This document shows, piece after piece, positions 35,659-45,905 of a DNA stretch of 64,000 bases. The notes under the pieces were generated by a model that searched no databases, was not told where the DNA came from, and was given only the letters and a program-made list of their open reading frames with translations. Position numbers and translations under genes: made by a program. The stretch covers positions 1-64,000 of the forward strand of contig CAMBSD010000019.1 in assembly GCA_945870425.1 (NCBI GenBank), given 5' to 3'. Numbering within the stretch: the stretch's first letter is position 1; every line of letters starts with the position of its first letter. The DNA is from Chitinophaga pinensis. GTDB lineage: Bacteria > Bacteroidota > Bacteroidia > UKL13-3.

Positions 35659-36828
35659 TTAATCCACTTGCAACATCAAGCCCTTCAAATATTCACCTTC
35701 AGGATGGTAAATATTAATTGGATGGTCTTCAGGTTGACTTAGTTGTTTAATAATCCTAACATTTCTTTGAGCATCAGCTGCAGCTGAGAATACAATCTTG
35801 CGGAACAAATCTTTGTCAATATGTTGTGAGCAGCTAAAAGTAAAAATCATGCCTCCTGGTGCCACTTTTTTAATGCCTAACAAATTCAGGTTTTTATATC
35901 CACGCGCAGCATTATCAACTGCTCTTGCAGTTTTGGCAAATGCTGGAGGATCTAAAATGATAATATCATAATTATCATCACATGTTTTAAGAAAGTCGAA
36001 ACAATCTTCTACATAACTTTTATGAGCATCTTTTCGGTTTATGATACCAACATTCTGCTCGCAAAGTTGAATCGCGTCTTTTGAGCTATCTACAGAATGA
36101 ACCAAGCTAGCACCACCTTCTAAAGCATAAAGACTAAAACCACCGCTGTAGCAAAATGTATTTAACACTTTTTTACCTTTACTAAACTGACCAACCAATT
36201 TTCTATTTTCACGTTGGTCAATAAAAAAACCTGTCTTTTGACCATGTTCTACATCCACAGCAAAATTTACACCATGCTCAGTTGCCATAACTTGATGTTC
36301 GGGCCTTGCATCGATCCAATTATTACCACCCAAAACACCTTCTAATAACTGCGTGTTTTGTTTAGTCTTCAAATAAATGTAATGATAACCCAATTCGTTT
36401 ATGGCTTTAAAAATATGACTGGAAATACGTTCAACTCCTTTAATCAAGATTTGAACCACTGCTACTTCATTATAAACATCAACTATTAATCCGGGAAAGA
36501 AATCACCCTCAGCGCATATTAACCTAAAAATATTGGTGTTTTCAAAATCGATTACACTTTTACGTAAGCGATAGGCATTGTTTATTTTATCGCGCCAAAA
36601 GTTAAAATCTATCTGCTCATCGACATTAGCAAAACTAAATAGGCGACAAGTTATTTGGCTATTGGGCGAAAAAAAACCATAACCCAGATGCTCATCATTA
36701 TTAGTTACCACTTGCACTATCTCTCCATTATCGGCTTGAGGCATCTGCTTCACAGCACCAGAAAATATCCATGGGTGGCGGTTTATAATAGAACGTTCGC
36801 GACCACTTTTTAAAACTATTTTATTCAA
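35659..36828 (-). CDS. rRNA large-subunit cytosine methyltransferase (RlmI-like)
   Basis: 389 residues. N-terminal PUA-type domain (ILKSGRERSIINRHPWIFSG), then a middle domain, then a SAM methyltransferase fold with VLNTFCYSGGFS (motif I) and ILDPPAFAK (motif IV, NPPF-like), followed by FTFSCSQHID. This is the RlmI/YccW plan, a 23S rRNA m5C methyltransferase; the Cys in FTFSCSQ fits the m5C nucleophile. TTG at 36828 is the apparent start, since no ATG lies upstream in frame. Confidence 0.85.
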   Translation of the reverse strand: MNKIVLKSGRERSIINRHPWIFSGAVKQMPQADNGEIVQVVTNNDEHLGYGFFSPNSQITCRLFSFANVDEQIDFNFWRDKINNAYRLRKSVIDFENTNIFRLICAEGDFFPGLIVDVYNEVAVVQILIKGVERISSHIFKAINELGYHYIYLKTKQNTQLLEGVLGGNNWIDARPEHQVMATEHGVNFAVDVEHGQKTGFFIDQRENRKLVGQFSKGKKVLNTFCYSGGFSLYALEGGASLVHSVDSSKDAIQLCEQNVGIINRKDAHKSYVEDCFDFLKTCDDNYDIIILDPPAFAKTARAVDNAARGYKNLNLLGIKKVAPGGMIFTFSCSQHIDKDLFRKIVFSAAADAQRNVRIIKQLSQPEDHPINIYHPEGEYLKGLMLQVD

Positions 36829-36900
36829 TTTATTCGATTTTGTGGCAAATATGTTACTTTTCTGTCGAAGTATCTTGGAAACATTTTATTTTATTGCGAC

Positions 36901-37677
36901 ATGAAATGTATCAGGCAATTGACAGTCCTTCTTTTTATCGCAACTAGCGGTACATTTCATGCACAATCACAAACAGAAAAAATATTTTTAAAAGGCTTCG
37001 TGATAGGTGCTGACACTAGTAATACCATACCTCTTGCAAATATTTTAAACAAAACCACAGGAGACCGATATGTGAGCAATAGATATGGGGCATTCGGGAT
37101 AAATGTTGAGATCAAAGACACTCTTGTATTTTCAGTTATTGGTTACCAAACTCTGGAGCTTGCTGTGGCTAAATATTCTAAAGTAGACAATGAAATACCC
37201 ATTAAGGTTAGATTAAGACCTACCACCTACAGACTAAAGGGAGTAAATATAAATGCTAACAAAAACCGCCAAGATAGTATGGCTCGCAAGGCAGCCACTA
37301 GGCTTAAAACAGACCCATTATTGAACGATTATTCGCACATTCAGAGTTGGATTAGTGGTAGCACTGGTTCTCCTCTTACTGGTTTATTTGCGGCAAGCAA
37401 CAAAAAACTTCAAGAATATGAAAAATTACAGCATCTTATCGATCTTTATCGCGAGCAACAAGCAGTTGATGAGAGGTATACCAATGATATTATAAAACGC
37501 TCAACAGGAATAGAAGAAAAGCAAATATTAGAGTACAAGCGTTTCTGTAACCTACCCAATTATTTTATACTAAATTCTAACGACTATGATCTCGTGCTTG
37601 CAATCCGCAATTGCTACGAGGAATTCCTTGCAAGTAAAGGTTCTCAAAGGAGGTATAAAAGAGGAAACGATAACTAA
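36901..37677 (+). CDS. Exported CarboxypepD_reg-like protein, paralogue B
   Basis: 258 residues. Signal peptide to about residue 21 (LTVLLFIATSGTFHAQ), carboxypeptidase-regulatory-like domain (LKGFVIGADTSNTIPLANIL, YVSNRYGAFGI, FSVIGYQTLEL), then a helical C-terminus with ARKAATRLKTDPLLNDY and a terminal NSNDYDLVLAIRNCYEEFL. Same length and layout as the protein at 32824-33600, so the two arose by duplication, although about 3.3 kb apart. Function unknown. Confidence 0.75.
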   Translation: MKCIRQLTVLLFIATSGTFHAQSQTEKIFLKGFVIGADTSNTIPLANILNKTTGDRYVSNRYGAFGINVEIKDTLVFSVIGYQTLELAVAKYSKVDNEIPIKVRLRPTTYRLKGVNINANKNRQDSMARKAATRLKTDPLLNDYSHIQSWISGSTGSPLTGLFAASNKKLQEYEKLQHLIDLYREQQAVDERYTNDIIKRSTGIEEKQILEYKRFCNLPNYFILNSNDYDLVLAIRNCYEEFLASKGSQRRYKRGNDN

Positions 37678-37767
37678 TTAAGAATTTTATACACTATTCA
37701 GTTCAGGTAAAAGACAAATGTGATGATATTTTAACCATGTTTTATTGTAGGATATTTCTTTACTAAT

Positions 37768-37802
37768 AAAAAAATGCCCCGAAATTTCTTTCGAGGCATT
37801 TT
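37768..37802 (-). terminator. Terminator of the thrS-infC-rpmI-rplT operon
   Basis: Minus strand AAAATGCCTCGAAA-GAAA-TTTCGGGGCATTTTT, a stem of about 13 pairs with one mismatch ending in a T-run. Lies 25 bases after the rplT stop. Confidence 0.9.
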
Positions 37803-37826
37803 GATATCGTTACTAAAGAGCAGATT

Positions 37827-38171
37827 CTATTTTACAGATTCTACAATGGCTTTAAATGTTTCAGGATGATTCATGGCCATATCGGCTAAAACCTTACGGT
37901 TTAAACCTAAACCTTTTTTATGTACCATACCTATAAATTGTGAATAGCTAAAGCCATACTCGCGAGTAGCAGCATTAATACGAACTATCCATAAAGCACG
38001 GAAGTTACGTTTTTTGGTTTTACGATCGCGGTATGCATAGCCTAAACCTTTATCTATGGTATGTTTGGCTACTGTTAATACATTTTTACGAGCTCCCCAA
38101 TAGCCTTTGGCCATTTTTAGGAGTTTTTTTCTGCGCCTGCGAGAGGCTACGGAGTTGACTGAACGTGGCAT
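37827..38171 (-). CDS. rplT: 50S ribosomal protein L20
   Basis: 114 residues, usual size. [20 protein letters not shown] and [19 protein letters not shown] are the L20 N-terminal extension and globular start; the C-terminus [17 protein letters not shown] is conserved. Binds 23S rRNA early in assembly. Last gene of the translation operon; in other bacteria L20 represses this operon, but no L20-binding leader was identified here. Confidence 0.98.
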   Translation of the reverse strand: MPRSVNSVASRRRRKKLLKMAKGYWGARKNVLTVAKHTIDKGLGYAYRDRKTKKRNFRALWIVRINAATREYGFSYSQFIGMVHKKGLGLNRKVLADMAMNHPETFKAIVESVK

Positions 38172-38354
38172 AATTTAATTTTTGTTTTTTTGAACGTAAG
38201 CGGTCAATCGGTTTTTTTGACTCTTTGGTGCTCTAGCTCGGGTTAATTAATTTTTAAAACTGAACCGATTTTGAGAATTATTAATTTTTAATTTCGAATT
38301 ATCAATTAGGAATTACGAATTGTCAATTCTTAATTTTAAATCCTTAATTACTAA
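38172..38354. repeat. A/T-rich intergenic segment between rpmI and rplT
   Basis: 183 bases holding several copies of AATTCTTAATT/AATTAGGAATTACGAATT-type words, in both directions (38276-38350). It resembles simple intergenic filler repeats rather than a defined element. Confidence 0.45.
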
Positions 38355-38555
38355 TTATTTCCCAATTCCTAATAAACTTTTAACCAAACTCATATCTGGC
38401 TCACTCACGGTAACCATTTTGGTTAATCCGCGTTTTTGCTTAGTTGTTTTTTTGGTCAAAATGTGATTTTTGAAAGCCTGAGCTCTTTTAATTTTACCAC
38501 TAGGGGTAACTTTAAAGCGCTTCTTAGCTGAACTGTTTGTTTTTACTTTTGGCAT
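38355..38555 (-). CDS. rpmI: 50S ribosomal protein L35
   Basis: 66 residues, highly basic ([20 protein letters not shown], then [16 protein letters not shown]). Standard L35 length and motif. 51 bases after the infC stop on the same strand. Confidence 0.97.
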   Translation of the reverse strand: MPKVKTNSSAKKRFKVTPSGKIKRAQAFKNHILTKKTTKQKRGLTKMVTVSEPDMSLVKSLLGIGK

Positions 38556-38606
38556 AATTGCTTTTCCTTGTTCTTTATACTTTAGTTAACGATATTATTC
38601 ATCAAA

Positions 38607-39218
38607 CTATTTACTACCCTTGCCTTTTGGGCTCAGTTGTAAAATCATTTTCTTTCCTTCTAACTTAGGTAGCATTTCTACTTTTCCTAACTCTGAAAGG
38701 CGTTGAGCAAATTGCAACAACAAAACCTCTCCTCTTTCTTTATATACGATGGCACGACCTCTGAAAAGTACAAAAGCCCTTACCTTGTTTCCTTCACTTA
38801 AAAACTTCTCAGCATGTTTCAATTTAAATTCAAAATCATGCTCATCGGTATTAGGCCCGAAACGAATTTCTTTAACTTCCTGCTTAACTGTGTTGGCTTT
38901 TACTTCTTTAGCTTTCTTTTTACGCTCATACAAAAACTTTTTGTAATCAACTATTCTACACACGGGAGGAACAGCATTAGCGGTAATTTCAACAAGGTCT
39001 AACTCTTGTTCATCAGCCATTTCCAATGCCTGACTCAATTTATAAACTCCATTTTCAACATTATCGCCTACTAACCTAACCTCAGCTGCTCTAATTCTGT
39101 TGTTAATGTTATGCTCAGGCTCCATATTTCTACGTCCTCTGTTAAAAGCCGGACGAGGGGGTGGAGTACTACCAGTTCCTGGTGTAGTTGGTTTGTTTGG
39201 TGGTAATGGTGCTGCCAA
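38607..39218 (-). CDS. infC: Translation initiation factor IF-3
   Basis: 203 residues if it starts at TTG (39218), or 172 from an ATG at 39125 ([13 protein letters not shown]). IF3 N-domain [20 protein letters not shown], linker with [20 protein letters not shown] and C-domain [17 protein letters not shown] are intact. An in-frame stop lies one codon before the TTG. The extra N-terminal 31 residues (Pro- and Gly-rich) are a common variable extension in Bacteroidota. A non-AUG start would match the classic IF3 autoregulation. Follows thrS by 4 bases. Confidence 0.95.
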   Translation of the reverse strand: MAAPLPPNKPTTPGTGSTPPPRPAFNRGRRNMEPEHNINNRIRAAEVRLVGDNVENGVYKLSQALEMADEQELDLVEITANAVPPVCRIVDYKKFLYERKKKAKEVKANTVKQEVKEIRFGPNTDEHDFEFKLKHAEKFLSEGNKVRAFVLFRGRAIVYKERGEVLLLQFAQRLSELGKVEMLPKLEGKKMILQLSPKGKGSK

Positions 39219-39222
39219 TTAT

Positions 39223-41154
39223 TTATTGATTTATGGTTAATTCTTGTTTAAAATAGTTTATAAAATCTTCTACTTTCATTTTGCCGAGGTCTTCACCTCC
39301 GTGCTTACGAATCGAAACACTCTCTTCAAACATTTCTTGCTCCCCAATGATTAACATATATGGAACTTTTTTGGTCTCTGCATCACGAATTTTCTTACCA
39401 ATCTTCTCGTTTCTCTCATCAAAATGTCCACGAATATCATTAATTTTCAACAAATCTAAAACTTTTTGTGAATACTCATTGTACTTTTCACTTATGGGTA
39501 ATAAGATAATTGGCTCTGGAGTAAGCCAAAGAGGGAAATTACCTGCACAATGCTCAATTAACACAGCCACAAATCTTTCCAAAGACCCAAATGGTGCTCT
39601 ATGAATCATTACAGGTCTGTGTTTTTGGTTATCGCTTCCTGTATACTCTAACTCAAACCTCTCAGGTAGGTTATAATCTACTTGAATGGTGCCCAATTGC
39701 CATTTACGACCAATTGCATCTCTAACCATAAAGTCTAATTTAGGTCCATAAAATGCAGCCTCGCCTAGCTCAACCACAGTATTTAATCCTTTTTCAGCTG
39801 CGGATTCTATGATAGCATTTTCAGCTAAAACCCAATTTTCATCAGAGCCAATATACTTGGTTTTATTCTCCGGGTCGCGTAAGGAAATCTGAGCAGTAAA
39901 GTCTTTAAAATCAAGTGCTTTAAATACATATAGCACTAGGTCAATTACCTTACAAAATTCTTCTTTTACTTGATCAGGACGGCAAAACAAATGCGCATCA
40001 TCTTGAGTAAATCCGCGCACACGGGTTAAACCATGCAATTCTCCTGCTTGCTCATATCTGTAAACTGTACCAAACTCTGCATATCGAACTGGTAAGTCTT
40101 TGTATGATTTTGGTGATGATTTGTATATTTCACAATGATGAGGGCAATTCATTGGTTTTAAGAAAAACTCCTCACCCTCACGTGGCGTTTGAATAGGTTG
40201 AAAGGAATCTGCACCGTATTTTTCATAGTGTCCAGAAGTAACATATAGATTTTTGTGTCCTATGTGCGGTGTAATAACCGGCATGTAACCTGCAGCTACT
40301 TGGGCTTTTTGCAAAAATTGCACTAGTTTCTCACGAAGTGCAGCACCTTTTGGCAACCATAATGGCAAACCCATTCCCACTTTTTCTGAGAAGGTAAACA
40401 ATTCCAATTCCTTGCCTAGTTTACGATGATCGCGCTTTTTGGCTTCTTCGAGCATAAGCAAGTACTCATCCAATTCGGATTTTTTAGGAAAGGTTATGCC
40501 ATAAATACGAGTTAATTGCTTATTTTTTTCGTCTCCACGCCAGTAGGCACCTGCCACAGAGGTTAATTTAATGGCCTTAATAAACCCAGTATTTGGTATA
40601 TGAGGACCGCGGCATAAATCCGTAAAATTTCCTTGTTTATAGAAAGTAATTTGACCATCTTCCAATCCATCAATCAATTCTAATTTGTATTCATCTCCCT
40701 TTTTGGTAAAATAATTAAATGCATCCGATTTGGAAACTTCTGTGCGACTGAAGGCATTTGACTGTTTGGCCAATTCAGACATTTTAGCTTCAACTTTAGC
40801 TAGGTCATCGGTACTAAAACTTTGCCCGTTAAAATCAACATCGTAGTAAAAACCATTTTCAATAGCTGGTCCGATACCAAATTTAGTATTTGGATACAAA
40901 ACTTCAATTGCTTCAGCCATTAGATGGGCTGATGAATGCCACATGGTTTGTTTGGCTTCTTTATCATTCCAAGTTAGAAGAGTCAAATGACAATTTTCAT
41001 GTAAACTTCTTGTAGCATCAACAACGTTTCCGTTAACTTTAGCTGCTAACACATTTCTGGCCAATCCTTCACTTATTGATTTTGCCACATCTAAGGCGGT
41101 GATGCCCCGCTCATACGAACGAACGGAACCGTCTGGTAGGGTAATATTTATCAT
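39223..41154 (-). CDS. thrS: Threonyl-tRNA synthetase
   Basis: 643 residues from ATG at 41154. TGS domain at the start ([17 protein letters not shown]), editing domain with [10 protein letters not shown] and CRGPHIPN-type metal ligands, catalytic class II core ([32 protein letters not shown], then [13 protein letters not shown]) and C-terminal anticodon-binding domain. First gene of thrS-infC-rpmI-rplT. Confidence 0.98.
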   Translation of the reverse strand: MINITLPDGSVRSYERGITALDVAKSISEGLARNVLAAKVNGNVVDATRSLHENCHLTLLTWNDKEAKQTMWHSSAHLMAEAIEVLYPNTKFGIGPAIENGFYYDVDFNGQSFSTDDLAKVEAKMSELAKQSNAFSRTEVSKSDAFNYFTKKGDEYKLELIDGLEDGQITFYKQGNFTDLCRGPHIPNTGFIKAIKLTSVAGAYWRGDEKNKQLTRIYGITFPKKSELDEYLLMLEEAKKRDHRKLGKELELFTFSEKVGMGLPLWLPKGAALREKLVQFLQKAQVAAGYMPVITPHIGHKNLYVTSGHYEKYGADSFQPIQTPREGEEFFLKPMNCPHHCEIYKSSPKSYKDLPVRYAEFGTVYRYEQAGELHGLTRVRGFTQDDAHLFCRPDQVKEEFCKVIDLVLYVFKALDFKDFTAQISLRDPENKTKYIGSDENWVLAENAIIESAAEKGLNTVVELGEAAFYGPKLDFMVRDAIGRKWQLGTIQVDYNLPERFELEYTGSDNQKHRPVMIHRAPFGSLERFVAVLIEHCAGNFPLWLTPEPIILLPISEKYNEYSQKVLDLLKINDIRGHFDERNEKIGKKIRDAETKKVPYMLIIGEQEMFEESVSIRKHGGEDLGKMKVEDFINYFKQELTINQ

Positions 41155-41162
41155 ATAGGCCT

Positions 41163-41192
41163 GCAATATAATGCAATTATGCGCTGCACAAA
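41163..41192 (-). promoter_or_regulatory. Promoter of the thrS operon
   Basis: TTTG (41192-41189), an 18-base spacer and TATATTGC (41170-41163). Only eight bases separate the -7 box from the thrS ATG, so the leader is at most a few bases, which leaves no room for a T-box-like leader. Confidence 0.45.
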
Positions 41193-41378
41193 AATTTCAG
41201 GTATTTATTAGCCATTTCTTAAATAAATAGTTTAGTTTTAAACATAAGGACACTCAACAAAAATTAAAGGCTCATATTATTGGTAATCAATAGAATTAAA
41301 TAGCAATAATTTCGAAAGAATTTACCCCTTTTTTCTTAAAAATATTGCAACCATTTGGTAAAAAATTAAGTCTATGTA

Positions 41379-41408
41379 TTTGTAATTGTTAATTAATTAC
41401 TAATTTTC
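41379..41408 (+). promoter_or_regulatory. Promoter of the T9SS cargo gene
   Basis: TTTG at 41379-41382, an 18-base spacer and TAATTTTC at 41401-41408; the start codon is 30 bases downstream. Confidence 0.55.
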
Positions 41409-41438
41409 GCCCATTAAATTTTATATAAATAACAAAAA

Positions 41439-42752
41439 ATGAGAAAATTTTATTCAGTTTTAGCTGCTTCTTTATTGGCAGCGTCAGCGTTTGCTCAAAC
41501 AAACATGAACCTTAAAAAAGAAATCAACCCTGTAAAGCGTTCGTTTTCGAATTTAAACAATAAGGAGTTGAGAAAAGCTGATCCAACTTCAAATTGGTAT
41601 TTTCCTTCTGATTTCATTGCAGATCAGGCAACTTACCAATCGTCAATCAATGTTTTGATGGGAGATACTTCTGCAAAATGGATTAATACTGATGGAACTA
41701 TCAGATATGGTAGTGCTGTTGATGGCGCAATGGCTCAAGTAATTGACCCTAAAGATGATAACATTGATTTAATGTCTACTAGCCAAGTTCCAAAACTAAG
41801 TAAATTTACTAATTTCACTGTTGACTCAATAGCATTTCAATACGCTTACGTAAGAAGAGTTGATTCTGTTGACAATGCCTCTGTGGTAGATACACTATTT
41901 GTATACTATTTCAAAGGAACACAAATTAACACTTCGAATGCTTTAGTAAAAGCAGGTGAAACTAAAACTACCAAGTTTGGTATGTTAGGTTGGAACTTTG
42001 TATCTCGTACGCCTGATAATTATATCGGTATAGATACAATCTTATTGGACAAATCATTTGCTACTAAACTCCCAGATGCTAATGGATGGGATGGTTCTTT
42101 AATGAGATGGAAAGTAAAAACTCCAGTATCTGTTAATACGGCTAATGGTACAAGCAGAAACTCTTTGATTGCATACGCAATTAAATTTAAAGCCGGAATG
42201 GCTTACGATACTTCATACGTGTTGGAAGACAGAAGAGATGCAACCCAAATACCTACTGACACTAAATGGGTTAATTATTTCAGCGGTACAGTTAGTTCAA
42301 ATACAGGTCCAGCTATTGAAAACGAAGTATTTTTTAATAGCTACTTAAGTTCACCAGGTGCATTCTCATATGAGAAAAGTAGCCTAGGTTGGACAGGTTG
42401 GTATCCAGGTTATGGTTATGAAAACTATGTATACTCTAGTTTTGGTGCTTTCTTAACTTCAACAAATGTAGGATTACAAGAAAAAACTAACAACTTCGTA
42501 TTGGGTAATGCTTTTCCTAATCCTTCAAATGGTGAAGTTAGCATTTCTTTCAGAATGAAATCTAATGACAATGTAAACATCAGTGTTTACAATTTGTTAG
42601 GTGCAAAAGTGGCTGAAGTTGCTAACGGTACTTTCACAACTGGAGAACATACGGTTAATGCTAACTTGGGTAACTTAAAAGCTGGTGTTTATTTGTACTC
42701 GATGACAACTGGTGCTGCTAGTCAAACTCAAAAATTGATTATTGCTGAATAA
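41439..42752 (+). CDS. Secreted protein with type IX (T9SS) sorting domain
   Basis: 437 residues. Signal peptide MRKFYSVLAASLLAASAFAQ; a 330-residue unassigned body rich in Ser, Thr and Asp; and from about residue 358 a complete T9SS type A C-terminal domain (NAFPNPSNGEVSISFRM, VNISVYNLLGAKVAEV, NLKAGVYLYSM, KLIIAE). It is exported by Sec and T9SS and anchored or released at the surface. The body matches no domain I know. Own promoter and strong terminator. Confidence 0.88.
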   Translation: MRKFYSVLAASLLAASAFAQTNMNLKKEINPVKRSFSNLNNKELRKADPTSNWYFPSDFIADQATYQSSINVLMGDTSAKWINTDGTIRYGSAVDGAMAQVIDPKDDNIDLMSTSQVPKLSKFTNFTVDSIAFQYAYVRRVDSVDNASVVDTLFVYYFKGTQINTSNALVKAGETKTTKFGMLGWNFVSRTPDNYIGIDTILLDKSFATKLPDANGWDGSLMRWKVKTPVSVNTANGTSRNSLIAYAIKFKAGMAYDTSYVLEDRRDATQIPTDTKWVNYFSGTVSSNTGPAIENEVFFNSYLSSPGAFSYEKSSLGWTGWYPGYGYENYVYSSFGAFLTSTNVGLQEKTNNFVLGNAFPNPSNGEVSISFRMKSNDNVNISVYNLLGAKVAEVANGTFTTGEHTVNANLGNLKAGVYLYSMTTGAASQTQKLIIAE

Positions 42753-42772
42753 TTTTTAGTATAAGTTTATTA

Positions 42773-42802
42773 AAAAGCTGCCCTTGAGGCAGCTTTTTTT
42801 TT
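42773..42802 (+). terminator. Terminator of the T9SS cargo gene
   Basis: AAAAGCTGCC-CTTGA-GGCAGCTTTTTTTTT, a 9-bp stem followed by a long T-run, 20 bases after the stop codon. Confidence 0.95.
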
Positions 42803-42867
42803 GACTTTTAAAATCATTATTTCATCAATTCGATTGACAAGTTTATTTTGCACAAAATTTAACGATT

Positions 42868-44529
42868 GTGATTACTTCATTAAAAATAAAAAACTACGCT
42901 ATCATAAAAGAGGTTGAAATTGAATTTGGGGCCAAACTAAATATCATAACAGGTGAAACAGGTGCTGGAAAATCAATTATGATGGGTGCTTTAGGCTTGA
43001 TTTTAGGAGAAAGAGCTGATGTAAAATCTTTAATGAACCAAAATGAGAAATGTATTATTGAATGTAGTTTTGATATCAAAAAGGATAAACTAAAACCATT
43101 CTTTAAACAAAATGAATTGGATTATGAGGACTTATGTATCATAAGAAGAGAAATAACTAATAGTGGTAAGTCACGAGCATTTATTAATGATACTCCCGTT
43201 ACACTAAATCTATTAAAAGATTTAGGAGCTAAGTTGGTTGATATTGTAAGTCAACACGAAACATTAGAGCTAAATGAAGCTGAATTTCAATTAGAGATTA
43301 TTGATGCTATAGCTGAAAACCTTGAGTTATTAGAGGATTATAAAAACACCTACAACCAATATAAAAACTGTTTAAAGCAACTTCAGGAATTAAATCAAAA
43401 AGAAGCCAAAGCAAAACAAGATGAAGACTATTTTAAATTCATTTTAAACGAACTAACTGAAGCCAAAATTCAGGATAATGAACAAGAAGAACTTGAAAAT
43501 ACTTTGAATTTGTTAAGCCACGCTGAAACCATTCAACAAGCTTCCTATACTGCATTTTGTTTATTAGATGGAACTGAAAATTCATTAATTGACCAATTGA
43601 GAGTAGTTAAGTCAAATCTAACAAGTGCACAAAAACACAATAAAGGCATTGAAGAATTGGGTGTAAGATTAGAACAAAGTACCATTGAACTGAAAGACAT
43701 TGCTGCTGAATTTGAAAACATTTCCAACTTATCACATGCCAATCCATCCGAACTTGAAAGAGTTGATAATCGCCTTCAATTGTTGTTTAATTTGCAAAAG
43801 AAACATCGATTAAATAACAACCTTGAATTAATTGATTTTCAAAGAAAATTAGAAAATGACATTCTTGAGATAAGCAGTATTTCCAAAGAAATTGAGCAAA
43901 AAGAGTTTGAATTGAAAAACCATCATGAAAGTGTTTTAAGCAAAGCCAAGGTTCTTTCTGATAAGCGAAAAAATTCTATACCATTAATAGAAAAAAACAT
44001 TTCTAAACTCTTAGCGCAAGTAGCCATGCCCGATGCTGAACTAAAGGTGAAACATACCTCTTTAGATAATGACAATATAAATCAAACTGGAACAGACATA
44101 ATTGAGTTCTACTTTGCAGCTAACAAAGGCAGTCAAATGCAAGCGATTAACAAAGTTGCTTCTGGAGGTGAATTAAGTAGACTTATGTTATGTATAAAAT
44201 CATTAATTAGTGACAAGATTAGCTTACCAAGTATTGTATTTGATGAGATTGATACAGGTATTTCAGGTGAAGCAGCGCTTAAGGTTGGCAATGTAATGAA
44301 GGAGCATGCTAAAAAACATCAAGTACTAGCTATTACACATTTGCCTCAAATTGCCGCCAAGGCAGATAGTCATTTCAATGTGTATAAAAGTCTTGAGAAT
44401 AATATTACACGAACGAATATTCGTAAATTAAATGATACTGAACGACAATATGAGATAGCAGTTATGCTTGCAGGAAACAAGCCTTCAGAGCAAGTATTAC
44501 TAACAGCAAAAGAAATGATGGGCGTTTAG
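42868..44529 (+). CDS. recN: DNA repair protein RecN
   Basis: 553 residues, SMC-like: Walker A ITGETGAGKSIMM near residue 30, a long coiled coil about 155-370, and C-terminal SGGELSRLMLCIK with Walker B IVFDEIDTGISG and LAITHLPQIAA. Acts in double-strand break repair. The start is GTG at 42868 (VITSLKIKNYAI). Confidence 0.96.
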   Translation: MITSLKIKNYAIIKEVEIEFGAKLNIITGETGAGKSIMMGALGLILGERADVKSLMNQNEKCIIECSFDIKKDKLKPFFKQNELDYEDLCIIRREITNSGKSRAFINDTPVTLNLLKDLGAKLVDIVSQHETLELNEAEFQLEIIDAIAENLELLEDYKNTYNQYKNCLKQLQELNQKEAKAKQDEDYFKFILNELTEAKIQDNEQEELENTLNLLSHAETIQQASYTAFCLLDGTENSLIDQLRVVKSNLTSAQKHNKGIEELGVRLEQSTIELKDIAAEFENISNLSHANPSELERVDNRLQLLFNLQKKHRLNNNLELIDFQRKLENDILEISSISKEIEQKEFELKNHHESVLSKAKVLSDKRKNSIPLIEKNISKLLAQVAMPDAELKVKHTSLDNDNINQTGTDIIEFYFAANKGSQMQAINKVASGGELSRLMLCIKSLISDKISLPSIVFDEIDTGISGEAALKVGNVMKEHAKKHQVLAITHLPQIAAKADSHFNVYKSLENNITRTNIRKLNDTERQYEIAVMLAGNKPSEQVLLTAKEMMGV

Positions 44530-44531
44530 GA

Positions 44532-45392
44532 TTATTTCCTACCTAATGCCTCTAAAGTATTCAATAACAAACCTACTCTGGTCATGGGCCCTACACCACC
44601 TGGCACAGGTGTAATCCAACTTACTTTCTCACTTAAATCTTCAAAATCAACATCGCCCAAAAGTCTAAAGCCTTTTTTGCTATTGGCATCATCAACTCTA
44701 GTTATACCCACATCAATCACAACAGCACCTTCTTTAATCATATTGGCTTTTAAAAATTTAGGACTACCAATTGCTGCTATTACAATATCTGCATCTAAGG
44801 TGTATTTTGACAAATCAATTGTACGACTGTGACAAACAGTAACTGTGCAATTCTTTTGTAGCATCAATGCACTCATAGGTTTACCTACAATATCACTTCT
44901 TCCTATTACTACACAATGTTTACCGATCGTTTCAATTTGAAAGTGTTCTAACAATTTAATAATTCCATAGGGAGTAGCAGGTAAAAAAGTAGGAAGACCC
45001 TTGAACATTAATCCTACATTATACGGATGAAAACCATCCACATCTTTTTTATAACTAATTGATTCAGTTATTTTTTTCTCGTTAATGTGCTTTGGTAATG
45101 GCAATTGCACAATCAGCCCATCTATTTCAGGATTGTTGTTTATTTTTTCAATCTCTATTAATAGTTCAGTCTCGGTTATGCTTACATCAAACCTAAGAAC
45201 TGTGCTATCAAAACCTACTTCCTGACAGTCTCTTTCTTTAGCTGCCACATAAGTTTTGCTAGCTCCATCTTCGCCAACTAAAATAGCCGCCAAGTGGGGT
45301 ACTTTTTTACCTTCTGATTTAATTTTCGAAACTTCATCTTTAATCTGTAGTCTGATTACTTGAGATACTTCGTTTCCGTTTAACAAGTTCAT
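44532..45392 (-). CDS. folD: Methylenetetrahydrofolate dehydrogenase/cyclohydrolase
   Basis: 286 residues with KTYVAAKERDCQEVGF (catalytic Lys/Tyr region), GLIVQLPLPKHI, GRSDIVGKPMSAL and PVPGGVGPMTRVGL. One-carbon interconversion, NADP-dependent. It follows the DUF1569 gene by 23 bases on the same strand, probably in an operon with lepA. Stop codon 2 bases from the convergent recN stop. Confidence 0.96.
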   Translation of the reverse strand: MNLLNGNEVSQVIRLQIKDEVSKIKSEGKKVPHLAAILVGEDGASKTYVAAKERDCQEVGFDSTVLRFDVSITETELLIEIEKINNNPEIDGLIVQLPLPKHINEKKITESISYKKDVDGFHPYNVGLMFKGLPTFLPATPYGIIKLLEHFQIETIGKHCVVIGRSDIVGKPMSALMLQKNCTVTVCHSRTIDLSKYTLDADIVIAAIGSPKFLKANMIKEGAVVIDVGITRVDDANSKKGFRLLGDVDFEDLSEKVSWITPVPGGVGPMTRVGLLLNTLEALGRK

Positions 45393-45415
45393 GGATTTAT
45401 GAATTATTGATTTAT

Positions 45416-45865
45416 TTAAACACCAAATTGTTGCAAATGATGATCTAGGTGTTTATATTGGCCTAGTCCATGTTGGGCAGGGCTAAGCTTGCCATAAAAT
45501 GGGTTTGGATGTCTTGTACATTTTGCTTCACCACCTTCTGAAAATTCAGTAACAATGGCTTTTAAATTGGCTTTTTCTTTTTCAAAGTCCTTTTCATAAG
45601 CCATTATAAATTTAGGAGCAGTAGGTGAGTTCTTTGGCCATGGCTTATCATTGTAATATCCCTTTTTCAAGAAAGGTGCTAACAAAATTCCAATTAACAT
45701 TCTAGGCTCATTTATCTTGCCTGTTGCAATTTTTAATGGTTCAACACAATGAGCTAACATTTGTGCAGCATTCATTTTACCCCACAAAGATTTTGAGTTA
45801 GGAGTCAGTTTGTTTATTCTTAATAAAATTTCTTCGAGTGCTTCTGGAGAATATATCGATTTCAT
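45416..45865 (-). CDS. DUF1569 (DinB-like) protein
   Basis: 149 residues from ATG at 45865 (MKSIYSPEALEEILLRI). A longer frame upstream would overlap the lepA end and encodes unlikely sequence. The His motifs AAQMLAHC, HPNPFYGKLSPAQHGLGQYK and HLDHHLQQFG are the metal-site pattern of the DinB-like four-helix fold. Substrate unknown; the family may be thiol transferases. Confidence 0.85.
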   Translation of the reverse strand: MKSIYSPEALEEILLRINKLTPNSKSLWGKMNAAQMLAHCVEPLKIATGKINEPRMLIGILLAPFLKKGYYNDKPWPKNSPTAPKFIMAYEKDFEKEKANLKAIVTEFSEGGEAKCTRHPNPFYGKLSPAQHGLGQYKHLDHHLQQFGV

Positions 45866-45905
45866 TTTTTTTACTTTAAAATTAAATAGAATATGAAGTA
45901 TTTTA

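Noticed and set aside
38172-38354. L20 autoregulatory leader
   Set aside because: The interval is A/T-rich repeat-like DNA between rpmI and rplT with no structure resembling known L20-binding sites.
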